Shown here: piece after piece, positions 8,302-17,099 of the stretch | How positions within the stretch are numbered: position 1 is the stretch's first letter | How the letters are laid out: each line of letters begins with the position of its first letter | Origin: Candidatus Zipacnadia bacterium | GTDB lineage: Bacteria; Armatimonadota; Zipacnadia; Zipacnadales; UBA5352 | Assembly (NCBI GenBank): GCA_029821265.1 | Contig: JALGTR010000016.1 | Span: forward strand, 1 to 40,976 | Reading direction: 5' to 3' | Length of the DNA: 40,976 bases | The notes under the pieces: model-generated | The model's input: the letters and a program-made list of their open reading frames with translations, nothing else | What the model was told of the DNA's origin: nothing | Database searches by the model: none | Position numbers and translations under genes: made by a program

Positions 8302-8545
8302 TGTACGCACCTCGATTTCCAGATCCGGGCCTCGAACGGCCCCGGTTGACCCCTGGATGCGAGTTCTTCATCGGTCGGGGGCTCGAGGCGCTTGACGGGG
8401 AGGCGAGGCTGTTACGATGCTTTGACATACGGGGACGATCGAGGGTTGGCGAAGCCACATGCGTGCGGGCAGGCGAGCGGCAACTGCGGCCCCAGGCCTC
8501 ACTGCCGCACCGTTCCCCTCGAGATGGCCCGCGCACAGGGGCGCA
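8302..8545. other. Intergenic region without recognisable gene
   Basis: 244 bases separating two minus-strand genes. It should contain the promoter of the GGDEF-like gene. TTGACG (8392) and TTGACA (8422) occur on the plus strand but neither has a suitable -10 box at 16-18 bases. No coding frame, tRNA or clear hairpin was found. Confidence 0.5.
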
Positions 8546-9793
8546 CTACGGCGCGTTCAACTGCTGTGAGAGCGCCTTCATCCGCGGACGCGTGGTATCC
8601 GAGTAGTTACGATAGTCCACGCACTCGAGGCTGACGCCATCAGCGCCCTCCTCAGCCGCCATCTGCATCAGCCGCACGGCGATCTCGTCCTGGGGCAGGC
8701 CCGTCGCCTGCGAGTACGAGGGCATCCCGTAGCCGCCGTAGTCATACGCTCGCACCGGCCACAGGACCCGGCAGCGACCGTCCACGAAGTCGAGGAGCTC
8801 CCGTCCGAGCTCCCGCGTGCTCTCAAAGGGTCGGTCGGCGTCCCAGGTGAAGAAGTTGACCACCAGCGTATCGATCAGCCCCTCGTCGATCCACGCGCGC
8901 CAGTCCGCGCCGCGATGAAGCAGCGCATAGTCCGGCTCGACCATCGAGACCGCGGGAACCCCGACCATCAGCTCAACCTCGCGCCCCGAGGCGTCGAGAT
9001 GGGCCCGCAGCCGGCGCATGTAGGCGGTCACATACCCGGAGACGTGACGGGCCCAGCGCTCGTCGGTGGTGGATCCGGGCGGATCCTCGACGTACCGCTC
9101 GCGCCAGGCCTCCAGAACCGGAGGGACGTACTCGTAGGCGGGACTCCACGCGCCCGACCGGTAGAGGTCGATGAAGAGCCGCGTCGCCCCCCGGTCCAGC
9201 AACTCATCCACCAGCGCCAGCTTGTGCTCGATGGTCTCCTCGTAGGCGATGCTGCAGCGACCGCACCACGGACGACCGTCCACCGTGCGTGCCCAGAGCT
9301 CGGGATGGTCGAAGTTGAACTGACTGATCGTCCACAGGTGCCCGTGGCTCTCCTCGAACGGCCAGTGGATGCCGGGCACAAGTCCCCGCTCCCGACACTC
9401 GTCCATCATCGCCCGGACGATATCCGGCTCGGCCACGCCGTAGCGCACCCATCCGAGCAGGCCACGCGTGTCGGCGATGCGCCGCTTGTCGAGGATGTCG
9501 GGGAGGTGGCCCGACTCGATCGCGCTCTGATAGCGCATATTCCCGCCCGCGCAGTTGCGCCAGAGGATCGTCGTGGCGCCGGTCTCCTGCACGTGATCGA
9601 GGATGGCCAGGCAGCCCCCGAGGGTCTCTGTGTCGAAGACCGGCTGGCCATCGCGCATCACCGGCGCGAAGTCGAAGTGATCGACCCACGCGGCGACCTC
9701 AAAGCGCGCCTGATCCTCCTGCGCGAAGCCCATCGCGGCCATCAGGATCGCACTCGCCGTCGGAATCGCCACCCGCAGCATGCTCGCGCTCAT
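8546..9793 (-). CDS. Secreted TIM-barrel glycosidase-like protein
   Basis: 415 residues. An N-terminal signal peptide (hydrophobic RVAIPTASAILMAAMGFAQ, cleavage near AQ-E) indicates export. The body alternates strands and helices as in a (beta/alpha)8 barrel: TTILWRNC, RGLVPGIHWPFEES, ATRLFIDLYRSGAW, DTLVVNFFTWD, RVLWPVRAYDYGGYG, GADGVSLECVDYRNYSD. It resembles the broad 'family 10-like' (GHL10/DUF187-type) putative glycosidases, and the late Glu in SLECVDY is a candidate catalytic residue. The family is uncertain. The ATG overlaps the stop of the upstream PD40 gene (ATGA at 9790-9793), so the two secreted proteins are probably made together. Confidence 0.6.
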   Translation of the reverse strand: MSASMLRVAIPTASAILMAAMGFAQEDQARFEVAAWVDHFDFAPVMRDGQPVFDTETLGGCLAILDHVQETGATTILWRNCAGGNMRYQSAIESGHLPDILDKRRIADTRGLLGWVRYGVAEPDIVRAMMDECRERGLVPGIHWPFEESHGHLWTISQFNFDHPELWARTVDGRPWCGRCSIAYEETIEHKLALVDELLDRGATRLFIDLYRSGAWSPAYEYVPPVLEAWRERYVEDPPGSTTDERWARHVSGYVTAYMRRLRAHLDASGREVELMVGVPAVSMVEPDYALLHRGADWRAWIDEGLIDTLVVNFFTWDADRPFESTRELGRELLDFVDGRCRVLWPVRAYDYGGYGMPSYSQATGLPQDEIAVRLMQMAAEEGADGVSLECVDYRNYSDTTRPRMKALSQQLNAP

Positions 9794-11364
9794 AGGTTCA
9801 GAAACTCCTCAAGTGACAGATATCGCATGGTCCGGTCCGGAACTCTGCCGCGGTAGATCTCGAGCCTGTACAGGGTCCCGAGGAAGTCCGCGCCTCCATC
9901 GCACTGCGATGCCACGCGGATCTGGTTGGGCTGGCCGTAGGCCATCGTTGCGGATGCGCCGGACTGCTGCTGCAGCACCCCATCGACGTAGAGATCGACC
10001 CGGCCGTCCCGGCGTCGCAGGCCCGTAAGTTTCACGCGCTGACCGGGCTGCAGTGGCTCGTCGGAACGCGCTCCGACGAATCCCCCGGCGGTATTGCGCG
10101 AGTTGAACCAGGCGTAGCCGTCGTCGTTCAGGTAGACCTGCCAGCCCATTCGGTGCACGTCGTAATCGCCCACCACGATGATCTGCACCCCGCCCGTCAG
10201 CTCCCCGACCTCGATATCGACGCTCACCGAGAAGGGCTCCGTCGCAAGCTCCATCCCCGAGGGCTTGACGATCGCCAGGTACTGCCCCGGCCCGAAGGAT
10301 ACGCCCCCGTCGACGAACTGCGGCTCCCCGACGATCGTGACCTCGTTGGCATTCTCGGAGACGTCGCGGATCACGCCCGCGTCCGAATCGATCTCAAGCA
10401 GCAGGATCGTCCCCGCTGCCAGTCCCGCCTCCGGCTCGACGGAGGGGAACTCGACCTGAGGCGCCGGCATCGTGTAGAGCTGAAACCGCCCGTCCCGGTC
10501 GCTCTCGAACGCGATGCGTGAGCCATCGGGCGACCAGGTCGGAGAGCGGGCGACTCCGGGACCGCTATCCACGCGCAGGGCGTTTCCGGTGGCAACCTCG
10601 ACCAGGTAGATCCCCCAGCCGGGATCGCCCGGCCGGTAGCCCGTGCAGGCGATGACACTTCCGTCGGGCGACCACGCGGGGGCGTACATCGGCGCGTCGG
10701 GGCGAGTCAGCGCCACCTGCACCGCCGGCTCGGCGGCGCGCAGAAGCCGAAGCGTCCAGTTGCTGCGGTAGCCGCCACTGTGGGCGCAGCAGACGATCTC
10801 GCCATCGGGCGAGAATGTGGGCTCGGTGAAACCGACGTCGCGCTGATGCTCTCCACCTGCAGGCTCGGGTTCGCCTCCCTCCGCCGGAATGCGCATAAGG
10901 ATGGTGCTGCCCTGCGTGGAGCCGCGGGTGCTGGTGAAGTAGATCCAGCGGCCGTCAGGAGAGAACGCGGGCGTGTAGTCACGCGCCAGGCCCGAGGTCA
11001 GGCGCTGCGGCTCGCCGCCATCCACGTCGATGGAGAACAGGTTCCAGCCGTGCTCGATGCCCTGCACGGCGGTGCTGGTGATATGCGCGAAGCTGTAGAC
11101 GATGCGTTGGCCGTCCGGCGACCAGCAGGGATGGATGGCGTGACCGGGGCCATCGACCAGGGTTCTCACCTCGCCACCCTCGGCGTTCACCACGCACAGA
11201 TCGACGTCACCGTCGATCTCGCGCTGGAAGGCGATGCGCGAGCCATCGGGCGACCAGGCGGCCTCCGTGTGCGCGCCGGGACCGGATGTCAGTGCGACGG
11301 GCTGGGTGGCACCGATTCCCGCGATGGCACCGCATGTCGCGATCACTGCGAGCCTGCACAGCAT
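9790..11364 (-). CDS. Secreted TolB-like PD40 beta-propeller fused to LamG-like domain
   Basis: 524 residues beginning with a signal peptide (MLCRLAVIATCGAIAGIGATQ). Residues about 30-315 hold six PD40 repeats: AAWSPDGSRIAFQ, PCWSPDGQRIVYS, PAFSPDGRWIYFTS, PTFSPDGEIVCCAH, PAWSPDGSVIACTG and PTWSPDGSRIAFES, a six-bladed propeller as in TolB. Residues about 335-515 form a concanavalin/LamG-like jelly roll (FSVSVDIEVGEL, GRVDLYVDGVLQQQSG). Such domains usually bind polysaccharides or proteins; no enzyme motif is visible. It is the first gene of a two-gene unit, with a 4-base overlap to the TIM-barrel hydrolase, and may help capture that enzyme's substrate outside the cell (inference). Confidence 0.78.
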   Translation of the reverse strand: MLCRLAVIATCGAIAGIGATQPVALTSGPGAHTEAAWSPDGSRIAFQREIDGDVDLCVVNAEGGEVRTLVDGPGHAIHPCWSPDGQRIVYSFAHITSTAVQGIEHGWNLFSIDVDGGEPQRLTSGLARDYTPAFSPDGRWIYFTSTRGSTQGSTILMRIPAEGGEPEPAGGEHQRDVGFTEPTFSPDGEIVCCAHSGGYRSNWTLRLLRAAEPAVQVALTRPDAPMYAPAWSPDGSVIACTGYRPGDPGWGIYLVEVATGNALRVDSGPGVARSPTWSPDGSRIAFESDRDGRFQLYTMPAPQVEFPSVEPEAGLAAGTILLLEIDSDAGVIRDVSENANEVTIVGEPQFVDGGVSFGPGQYLAIVKPSGMELATEPFSVSVDIEVGELTGGVQIIVVGDYDVHRMGWQVYLNDDGYAWFNSRNTAGGFVGARSDEPLQPGQRVKLTGLRRRDGRVDLYVDGVLQQQSGASATMAYGQPNQIRVASQCDGGADFLGTLYRLEIYRGRVPDRTMRYLSLEEFLNL

Positions 11365-11504
11365 CGTGGCTCACTCCTGTCAGGTCTGCCTCCGCGCTTC
11401 GCGCCACTGTTCCTCACACGGGACGCCGCGGCCTCCTGCGCCCGCGAACTGGACAGCCGAATCCGAAGGGAATCTGAGGTATCTCGCGGAACCGGGATCG
11501 TGCC

Positions 11505-12854
11505 ATGACCGCACCGGAGGCGAGTAACCGACGATCCCGCACGATCCTCTGGCAGGCGACCGAGGCGGCGGCGATCGTGATGTACGTTGCCTTCGCGCTG
11601 GCCTACGCGCTGACGATTCCCCACGGCGGTGGGCCCGACGAGCGCGGCCACGCCATGTACGTCCGTGCGCTGGCCGACGGGCAGCTGCCGCTGCCCTCGC
11701 TCGAGATAGAGGCGCCGGAGCGACCGGACCAGCCGTATGCGACACCACAGGCTCACCACCCGCCGACCTTCTACGCACTGGTGGCGGCGATATACGTTGC
11801 GCTGGGGCGTTCGGCGGAGGCCCTGTATCTGAGCGGGCGACTGCTGAGCATCGCGATGGGCGTCGGCACGCTGCTGGTGACGCGTGCCGCGGCGCTGCGA
11901 GCGTTTCCGCAGCGCAGGGAGGCGGTGGCGGGTGGTCTGGTGATCGCGGCGGGCGCCGCGACCTCCCAGCTTGTCGCGGCAGGCCTCAACAACGAGACCG
12001 CCTCATCCCTGGTCGTGGCGCTGGCGCTGTGGGTGTGCGCGCGGGCGCTGGAGGACGATCGGGCGTCACCGGTCGCTGTGGGCGTCAGGCTGGGCGCGGT
12101 GCTGGGGCTGGGGTTGCTCGTGAAGCTGACCGCCGCGGCGGCGATCGTGCCGCTGATCGCGGGGACAGTCGCCGTCGCGCGCCGCGCCGGTGGCGATACT
12201 CGCCGGCGGGCTTTCGCCGGAATCGTCGCGGGAATCGCAATCGCTGGAGCAATTGCGGCGCCGTGGATGGCACACAACATGCAGGTCTCCGGGCACATCT
12301 TCTACAACGTCACGCAGCGATCGGTCTATCAGCGGCCGATCGATGTGCTGCTGATGCCAGAGGTGACGATACCGCTGCTGCTGGTGACATTCGAAGAGAT
12401 GGCGCACGGCATCTTCTGGCCGAACTGGTACGCCCGGAGCGTTGCGTCGCGGCTGTGGGGGATATTCATGGGGGTGAATCGCCAGCTTCACTTTGCGCCC
12501 GTCTGGCTCGATGGGCTGATCGTTGCGGCGATCGGGGCCGCCGGCTGGGGGCTTGCAAGGGTCCGCGAGGAGCTGTCCGACGCGGGGCGAGCGATCGTCG
12601 CAGCCATGCTGGGCATCATCGCCTTGGGACTGGCCGGAGTGCTCTGGCAGACGCTTTTAGTGGACTCGCATATCGTCCGCTGGGGACCGCGATACGCCCT
12701 CATGTTCGTGCCCTCGTTGGGCATGCTGCTGGCGCTGGGGTGGGGCGCTCTGCTGCCCGAAAGAGGGCGCGAGGCGCTTCCGCTCGCGCTGCTGGCCGCG
12801 CTTGTGGTGCTCGATCTGTTTGCGGTGCTGCACGTGGCGCGGTTCGTGGGCTAA
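11505..12854 (+). CDS. GT-C-type membrane glycosyltransferase-like protein (DUF2142/PMT-like)
   Basis: 449 residues with about 10 membrane helices. After the first helix, GGGPDERGHAMYVRALADG carries the acidic PDE-x2-H motif of GT-C enzymes and DUF2142 proteins, followed by QAHHPPTFYALVAAI, the HPP motif of PMT/ArnT-like transferases. A large extracytoplasmic loop follows SGHIFYNVTQRSVY. Such enzymes transfer sugar from polyprenyl-phosphate donors at the outer face of the membrane. The convergent GT2 gene 12911-13663 encodes the kind of enzyme that makes such donors, so the two may act in one pathway (inference). The gene starts divergently from the secreted PD40 operon. Confidence 0.65.
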   Translation: MTAPEASNRRSRTILWQATEAAAIVMYVAFALAYALTIPHGGGPDERGHAMYVRALADGQLPLPSLEIEAPERPDQPYATPQAHHPPTFYALVAAIYVALGRSAEALYLSGRLLSIAMGVGTLLVTRAAALRAFPQRREAVAGGLVIAAGAATSQLVAAGLNNETASSLVVALALWVCARALEDDRASPVAVGVRLGAVLGLGLLVKLTAAAAIVPLIAGTVAVARRAGGDTRRRAFAGIVAGIAIAGAIAAPWMAHNMQVSGHIFYNVTQRSVYQRPIDVLLMPEVTIPLLLVTFEEMAHGIFWPNWYARSVASRLWGIFMGVNRQLHFAPVWLDGLIVAAIGAAGWGLARVREELSDAGRAIVAAMLGIIALGLAGVLWQTLLVDSHIVRWGPRYALMFVPSLGMLLALGWGALLPERGREALPLALLAALVVLDLFAVLHVARFVG

Positions 12855-12910
12855 CCGGCTCCGAGCGCACTGACAGCCGGGGGGTATGGGCCGAGGGCTC
12901 GAGGCACGGG

Positions 12911-13663
12911 TCAGTCGGCTGATGATGGGCGGAGGTTGGAGTGCAGGCGCCGGATCTGCCAGAGGTCGGCGACCATCTGGAGACCATCGCGGATCGCGTT
13001 GACCTTCGTCGCCGGGGAGTTGCGCCAGCGCACGGGCACCTCGACGACTGTCAGCCCAAGACGCTGTGCGATGAAGACCAGCTCCGCGTCGAAGGCCCAG
13101 CGCTCAAGCTTCTGATGCGGGAAGACTGTCTCGACGGCCTCACGCGTGAACATCTTGAAGCCGCACTGAGTATCGCGGATGCCGGTGCCGAGGATCGCGC
13201 GCTGCACCGCCGAGAACATGCGGCCGGCGGTCTCGCGTAGAAAGGGCTGGTGCACCTCGATGTCCGAGCCCACGGTCTGGCGCGAGCCGATGGCGATATC
13301 CGCCCCGCCCTCAATCGCCGCGCGCAGGTCCGCCGCGTGCTCGATGGGCGTTGACAGATCGGCGTCGGAGAAGAGCGCGAGACGACCGTTCGACTGCATC
13401 ATCCCGCGCCTTACCGAGTAGCCCTTGCCCCGATTCTGCTCGTTCACGAGCACCTGTGTGGGCATCTGCACGTCCTGCAGGACATTACGGGCGAGCTCAG
13501 CCGTGGCGTCGGAGCTGCCGTCATCGACCACCACGATCTCCCACCGCCAGGGCTGATCGCGCAGCCACGCGATGATGCGCTCGAGGCTGTCGCCGAGACG
13601 CTCCACCTCGTTGTAGGCGGGGATCACAACGGAGAGCTCAATATGCGCATCGCTGCTCGTCAC
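12911..13663 (-). CDS. GT2 glycosyltransferase, dolichyl/polyprenyl-phosphate sugar synthase-like
   Basis: 250 residues with a classical GT-A fold. LSVVIPAYNE is the first strand, VVVDDGSSD (45-52) the nucleotide-binding Asp motif, and SDADLSTPIEH (99-109) the metal-binding DxD. GIRDTQCGFKMFTREA and FDAELVFIAQRLGLTVVEVPVRW are typical of the DPM1/ALG5-like branch, which transfers mannose or glucose to polyprenyl phosphate on the cytoplasmic face. No C-terminal membrane anchors are present, so it is a soluble or peripheral form. It is convergent with the GT-C-like gene, a possible user of its product. The gene's 5' side faces the tandem membrane genes. Confidence 0.85.
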   Translation of the reverse strand: MTSSDAHIELSVVIPAYNEVERLGDSLERIIAWLRDQPWRWEIVVVDDGSSDATAELARNVLQDVQMPTQVLVNEQNRGKGYSVRRGMMQSNGRLALFSDADLSTPIEHAADLRAAIEGGADIAIGSRQTVGSDIEVHQPFLRETAGRMFSAVQRAILGTGIRDTQCGFKMFTREAVETVFPHQKLERWAFDAELVFIAQRLGLTVVEVPVRWRNSPATKVNAIRDGLQMVADLWQIRRLHSNLRPSSAD

Positions 13664-13840
13664 TAAGCGGGCCCCTTACGCGTGGATCGGGGGAATCCTG
13701 TGTCGGTCCGTCGCCATCGTCCGGGCTTTTCGCCGGGCAACAGGCGCGTTCCTGCCCGGGCGCGACTCGACGACAGGAGGAGCATCGGTGGGCAGCGTCG
13801 AACTCACCAGATGGTGGGTCATGCGGCATGAGGTGATACG

Positions 13841-14512
13841 ATGGTCAGGCCTGGTGAGTGGCTGACGGAGGGCTGGGGGTTGATCCGCGAGGATATCGTG
13901 ACCCACGCTATCATCGCGCTTGTCATCAGCATCGGCTCGGCCATCACCGCATCGATTCTGCTCGGCCCGCTTCTTTGCGGCTACTTCCTCGTCCTGATGC
14001 GCAGATTGCGTGATCGCAGCTATCGCCCCGACGTCGGCGACATCTTCGCGGGATTCTCCGTGTTCGGCCACGCCCTGCTGGCCTGGATCGCGCTGAGCAT
14101 CGTGCTGTCGATCGGCGGAGCAATCGCGAGCGTCGCGGCATGGATCGCCTCGGCAGTGCCGATCATCGGCCAGGTCGCGTCTTCGGTTATCGGTCTGGCA
14201 TGGGCGATCGCGTTTGCCGCGCTCTTCGTCTTCGTCTTCCCGCTGATCGCCGATCGTCGGGAGGACTTCTGGACGGCCATCCAGGCCAGCACGCAGATCG
14301 TCGCGCCACAGTTCGTGCAGTTCTGCGGCTTCGGCGCGGTGCTTTACGTGTTACACCTGGCCGGCGGGCTGCTGTGCGGCGTGGGCTTTCTGATCGCGAT
14401 GCCCGTCGGGGTGGCCGCAACGGCCGTTGCCTATCGTGACGTGGTCGGCCTCAGCGAATCGGTGGCCGGCTCCACACCACTGGATGCAGCGCCGGAAGAC
14501 GGCGATCTGTAG
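13841..14512 (+). CDS. Integral membrane protein, first of a tandem paralogous pair
   Basis: 223 residues, about 5-6 hydrophobic segments. It opens with GEWLTEGWGLIREDIVTHAIIAL and contains LGPLLCGYFLVLMRRLRDRSYRPDVGDIFAGF, then PLIADRREDFWTAIQAS and AYRDVVGLS near the end. All of these recur in the next gene, so the two arose by duplication. I do not recognise a characterised family. The conserved PxVGDIxxGF and DFWxAIxxS loops between helices resemble uncharacterised DUF975-like or glycerophosphodiesterase-membrane-domain-like proteins. GAGGTG lies upstream of ATG 13841 at good spacing. The function is unknown. Confidence 0.7.
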   Translation: MVRPGEWLTEGWGLIREDIVTHAIIALVISIGSAITASILLGPLLCGYFLVLMRRLRDRSYRPDVGDIFAGFSVFGHALLAWIALSIVLSIGGAIASVAAWIASAVPIIGQVASSVIGLAWAIAFAALFVFVFPLIADRREDFWTAIQASTQIVAPQFVQFCGFGAVLYVLHLAGGLLCGVGFLIAMPVGVAATAVAYRDVVGLSESVAGSTPLDAAPEDGDL

Positions 14513-14572
14513 TCGGTTAGCCATCTCATACCGGGGGAAGCCCGGTCCCCTACCACACAATGGAGGAACGCC

Positions 14573-15166
14573 ATGGTCAAGACAGGCGACTGGCTCTCTG
14601 AAGCGTGGCAGATCATCTCCGAAGACCTCGTCACGCATATCATCCTGGCGCTGATCGTCGGACTGGGAAGCAGCATCACCGGTGGTCTGCTCAACGGACC
14701 GCTGATCGGCGGCTACCTGTGGATCGTTTTCAACAAGATGAAGAACCCCGGCTACAAGCCTGAGGTTGGCGACATCGGGAAGGGCTTCGAGAACTTCGTT
14801 CAGCTCTTTCTCGTTGGCATCGTCGGCGGCCTGATCGCCAGTCTTGGTGTGATCGCGTGCTTCGTTGGTGTCCTCTTCACCTCCGCGCTCGTCGTGCTGG
14901 CGCTGCCGCTGGTTGTTGAGCGCAAGATGGACTTTTGGAGCGCGATCACCGAGTCGATGAAGAAGACGCGCGAGAACCTGATGGGCTGGGTGCTCTTCGT
15001 GCTGGTGCTCGGCCTGATCAACGCGGTTGGCGGCGCAGTGGCGGTCGGCTGGCTCATCACGCTGCCGCTCATGGTCGTGGCCATCGCCATCGGCTACCGC
15101 GATACCTACGGCCTCTCCGGCGCGGCGCCGAGCGAGACGTCTGAGCCGCCCATGCCTACTGAGTAA
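14573..15166 (+). CDS. Integral membrane protein, second of the tandem paralogous pair
   Basis: 197 residues. Shared with its neighbour are GDWLSEAWQIISEDLVTHIILAL, LNGPLIGGYLWIVF, YKPEVGDIGKGFENF, PLVVERKMDFWSAITES and YRDTYGLSG. It is about 26 residues shorter, mostly in the middle helices. GGAGG lies about 7 bases before the ATG. The 60-base gap between the two genes suggests one transcript. The DUF4838 gene follows after only 3 bases, so all three may be co-transcribed. The tail GAAPSETSEPPMPTE is Pro/Glu-rich and probably cytoplasmic. The function is unknown. Confidence 0.72.
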   Translation: MVKTGDWLSEAWQIISEDLVTHIILALIVGLGSSITGGLLNGPLIGGYLWIVFNKMKNPGYKPEVGDIGKGFENFVQLFLVGIVGGLIASLGVIACFVGVLFTSALVVLALPLVVERKMDFWSAITESMKKTRENLMGWVLFVLVLGLINAVGGAVAVGWLITLPLMVVAIAIGYRDTYGLSGAAPSETSEPPMPTE

Positions 15167-15169
15167 CGC

Positions 15170-16999
15170 GTGACGCAACCTACGATGAAGCTGCGACTCT
15201 TCGCAGACAACCAGCCGGCGGCGATTGTGGCCATCGCGCCCAACTCGCCGCCGGCGGTCGACTTCGCCGCCCGCGAACTCTCGCGCTACCTCGCGATCAT
15301 CACCGGCGGACGCTTCCCGGTGCACAAAGGCCAGCCACCGGACGATGCTCGCGTGCTGCGGCTCGGCGTGGATCTCGCCGACGCACCTGATCTTTCGGGG
15401 GGGAAGCGCGGCGGCTACGGTTGGCGCGTGCACGAGGGTGGCATGCAGATCGCGGGCGCAGAGCCCGGCGCGGTGCTGCATGCCGTCTACGATCTGCTCG
15501 AGACGCTCGGCTGCCGCTGGCTGCACGTCTGGGAGGGCGGGGAGATCGTGCCCCGCGACCCCGAGGCCGCGCTGCCTTTCGGCGAGACGATCCGAGAGCC
15601 GGCGATGACGCATCGGGAGTTCACCAACCTGATGCCGATCGACCGGCAGTACGTCCATCACATCGACTGGATGGCGAAGAACCGCTTCAACCGCTTCATG
15701 GTCTTCGCGAATATCGAGGGCTCGATCGAGCAGTACGCGACGCTGCTTGAGCCGGAGGTTCTCGCCCGCGGCATGCAGGCGACGATGGGCCATCACAGCT
15801 TCCGCTACTTCCTCCCGCCCGAGGAGTTCTTCGACGATCACCCCGAGTGGTACGCGCTCATCGACGGCGAGCGCTCCACGCAGGGGCAGATCTGCACCTC
15901 GAACCCGGCGGTGGTCGAGGTCGTGGCTGAGCGTGTCTGCGAGTTCATGGCGGCGCACCCGCAGATCGAGATGGTCGGTCTGTGGCCCAACGACGGCTTC
16001 GGCTGGTGCCAGTGCCCGGCCTGCGTCGCCCTCGAAGACCGGCGCCCGTCGCAGTTCTGGCAGGATCATCCCCGGCGCACCGACACCTATCTGCGCTTCG
16101 TCAACGCCGTGGCCGAGCGCGTCGCCCGCGAGCACCCCGACAGGCGCCTCAGTGCGCTGGCGTATGTCAACTACGCCGACGCGCCCGAGAGCGTGGGTGT
16201 CGCCGAGAACGTCGCGGTCTGCTACGCCGCGTTTCACCGCTGCCTGAAGCACCCATTGCGACCGGACGTGCGGTGTGATCGGATGAATGCCGCGTACGCC
16301 CGCGAGTTCGAGCGCTGGCGTGAGGTCGTGTCGGATGACCTGTACGTCTTCAACTACCTCATGCAGATCCACACGCTGTCGATCCCGTATCGGATCACGC
16401 GTATGCTGCAGCCGAACTGGCGCTGGCTGATCGAGGCCGGCTGCGACGGATACACCACGGAGTTCGTGCCTGAGGAGTGGATGACGTTCGCGCTGAATGC
16501 CCATCTCATGGGCCGGCTGGCATGGGACCCGACGATCGACGTCGATCGGCTCCTGACCCGGTGGTACGCGGATATCTACGGCCCGGCGGCGGACCACATG
16601 CAGGCCTATGAGACGCTGTTGGAGGATCTGCTGCGCGCGGCCGGGCCCTGTACGGGGCACTACGATCTGACCTACGCAGCGCGCGCCACGGAGGATCGCA
16701 TGCGGCCGGCGCTCGAGGAGTTCGGCGAGGCGCGGGCGCTGGCGGCAACCGGCGAGAAGCGGCACTGGCGGGCGACCCAGCAGGCGTGGGTGGCGCTGGA
16801 GCTGCTGATGCGCCTGGGCGAGTGGCAGCGGCTTCTGCAGCGCGCCGAGCAGGTCCCCGAGCCGCAGCGGGAGCCACTGCTGAGGCGAGCGCACGGTGCA
16901 GCGCAGGATCTGCTCGACTTCGCGCGCGAGCACGCGCAGTCAGGGGCGGTCGAGGTCGAGCGTTGCGAGCGCATCGTTCGCGGCTGGCTGAGCAGGTAG
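15170..16999 (+). CDS. DUF4838 domain-containing protein (GH67/alpha-glucuronidase-like fold)
   Basis: 609 residues from GTG 15170; ATG 15185 is the other possible start and no clear ribosome site decides. The N-terminal about 120 residues (PPAVDFAARELSRYLAIITGG, VLRLGV, GAVLHAVYDLLETLGCRWL) form the GH67-N/hexosaminidase-like domain usually preceding a barrel. The DUF4838 core follows (MAKNRFNRFMVFANIEGS, FRYFLPPEEFFDDHPEWYAL, QICTSNPAVVEVVAERV, GLWPNDGFGWCQCPAC). The CxCxxC near residue 280 is the conserved cysteine cluster of this family. It is probably a glycoside hydrolase acting on an uronic-acid or related polysaccharide, but no activity is established. No signal peptide is seen, so it may work on imported oligosaccharides. 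Confidence 0.82.
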   Translation: MTQPTMKLRLFADNQPAAIVAIAPNSPPAVDFAARELSRYLAIITGGRFPVHKGQPPDDARVLRLGVDLADAPDLSGGKRGGYGWRVHEGGMQIAGAEPGAVLHAVYDLLETLGCRWLHVWEGGEIVPRDPEAALPFGETIREPAMTHREFTNLMPIDRQYVHHIDWMAKNRFNRFMVFANIEGSIEQYATLLEPEVLARGMQATMGHHSFRYFLPPEEFFDDHPEWYALIDGERSTQGQICTSNPAVVEVVAERVCEFMAAHPQIEMVGLWPNDGFGWCQCPACVALEDRRPSQFWQDHPRRTDTYLRFVNAVAERVAREHPDRRLSALAYVNYADAPESVGVAENVAVCYAAFHRCLKHPLRPDVRCDRMNAAYAREFERWREVVSDDLYVFNYLMQIHTLSIPYRITRMLQPNWRWLIEAGCDGYTTEFVPEEWMTFALNAHLMGRLAWDPTIDVDRLLTRWYADIYGPAADHMQAYETLLEDLLRAAGPCTGHYDLTYAARATEDRMRPALEEFGEARALAATGEKRHWRATQQAWVALELLMRLGEWQRLLQRAEQVPEPQREPLLRRAHGAAQDLLDFAREHAQSGAVEVERCERIVRGWLSR

Positions 17000-17023
17000 C
17001 GGCCAGCGACAGCGGCCTGCGCG

Positions 17024-17053
17024 TTGACTCTGGTCTGCGGCCCTGCGTATAAT
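17024..17053 (+). promoter_or_regulatory. Strong sigma-70-type promoter upstream of the EamA transporter
   Basis: TTGACT (17024-17029), an 18-base spacer, then a perfect TATAAT (17048-17053). It lies just after the DUF4838 stop codon and would start RNA about 40 bases before the transporter ATG at 17100. It probably drives transporter, phosphoesterase, ribB and larA as far as the hairpin at 20941. Confidence 0.75.
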
Positions 17054-17099
17054 CGGTCTTCGGGCCTGAGACCCCAGATAGACCGGCGGCGAGATCGAG

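Noticed and set aside
8392-8427. Plus-strand promoter or small RNA between two minus-strand genes
   Set aside because: TTGACG and TTGACA boxes lack a -10 at 16-18 bases; no terminator or coding frame follows.
8915-9856. 313-codon plus-strand frame opposite the TIM-barrel gene
   Set aside because: Shadow of the minus-strand gene, which has a signal peptide and coherent fold; no recognisable motif in this frame.
12855-12880. Terminator between the GT-C-like and GT2 genes
   Set aside because: Only a 6-bp stem (CCGGCT/AGCCGG) with a 14-base loop; too weak to support.
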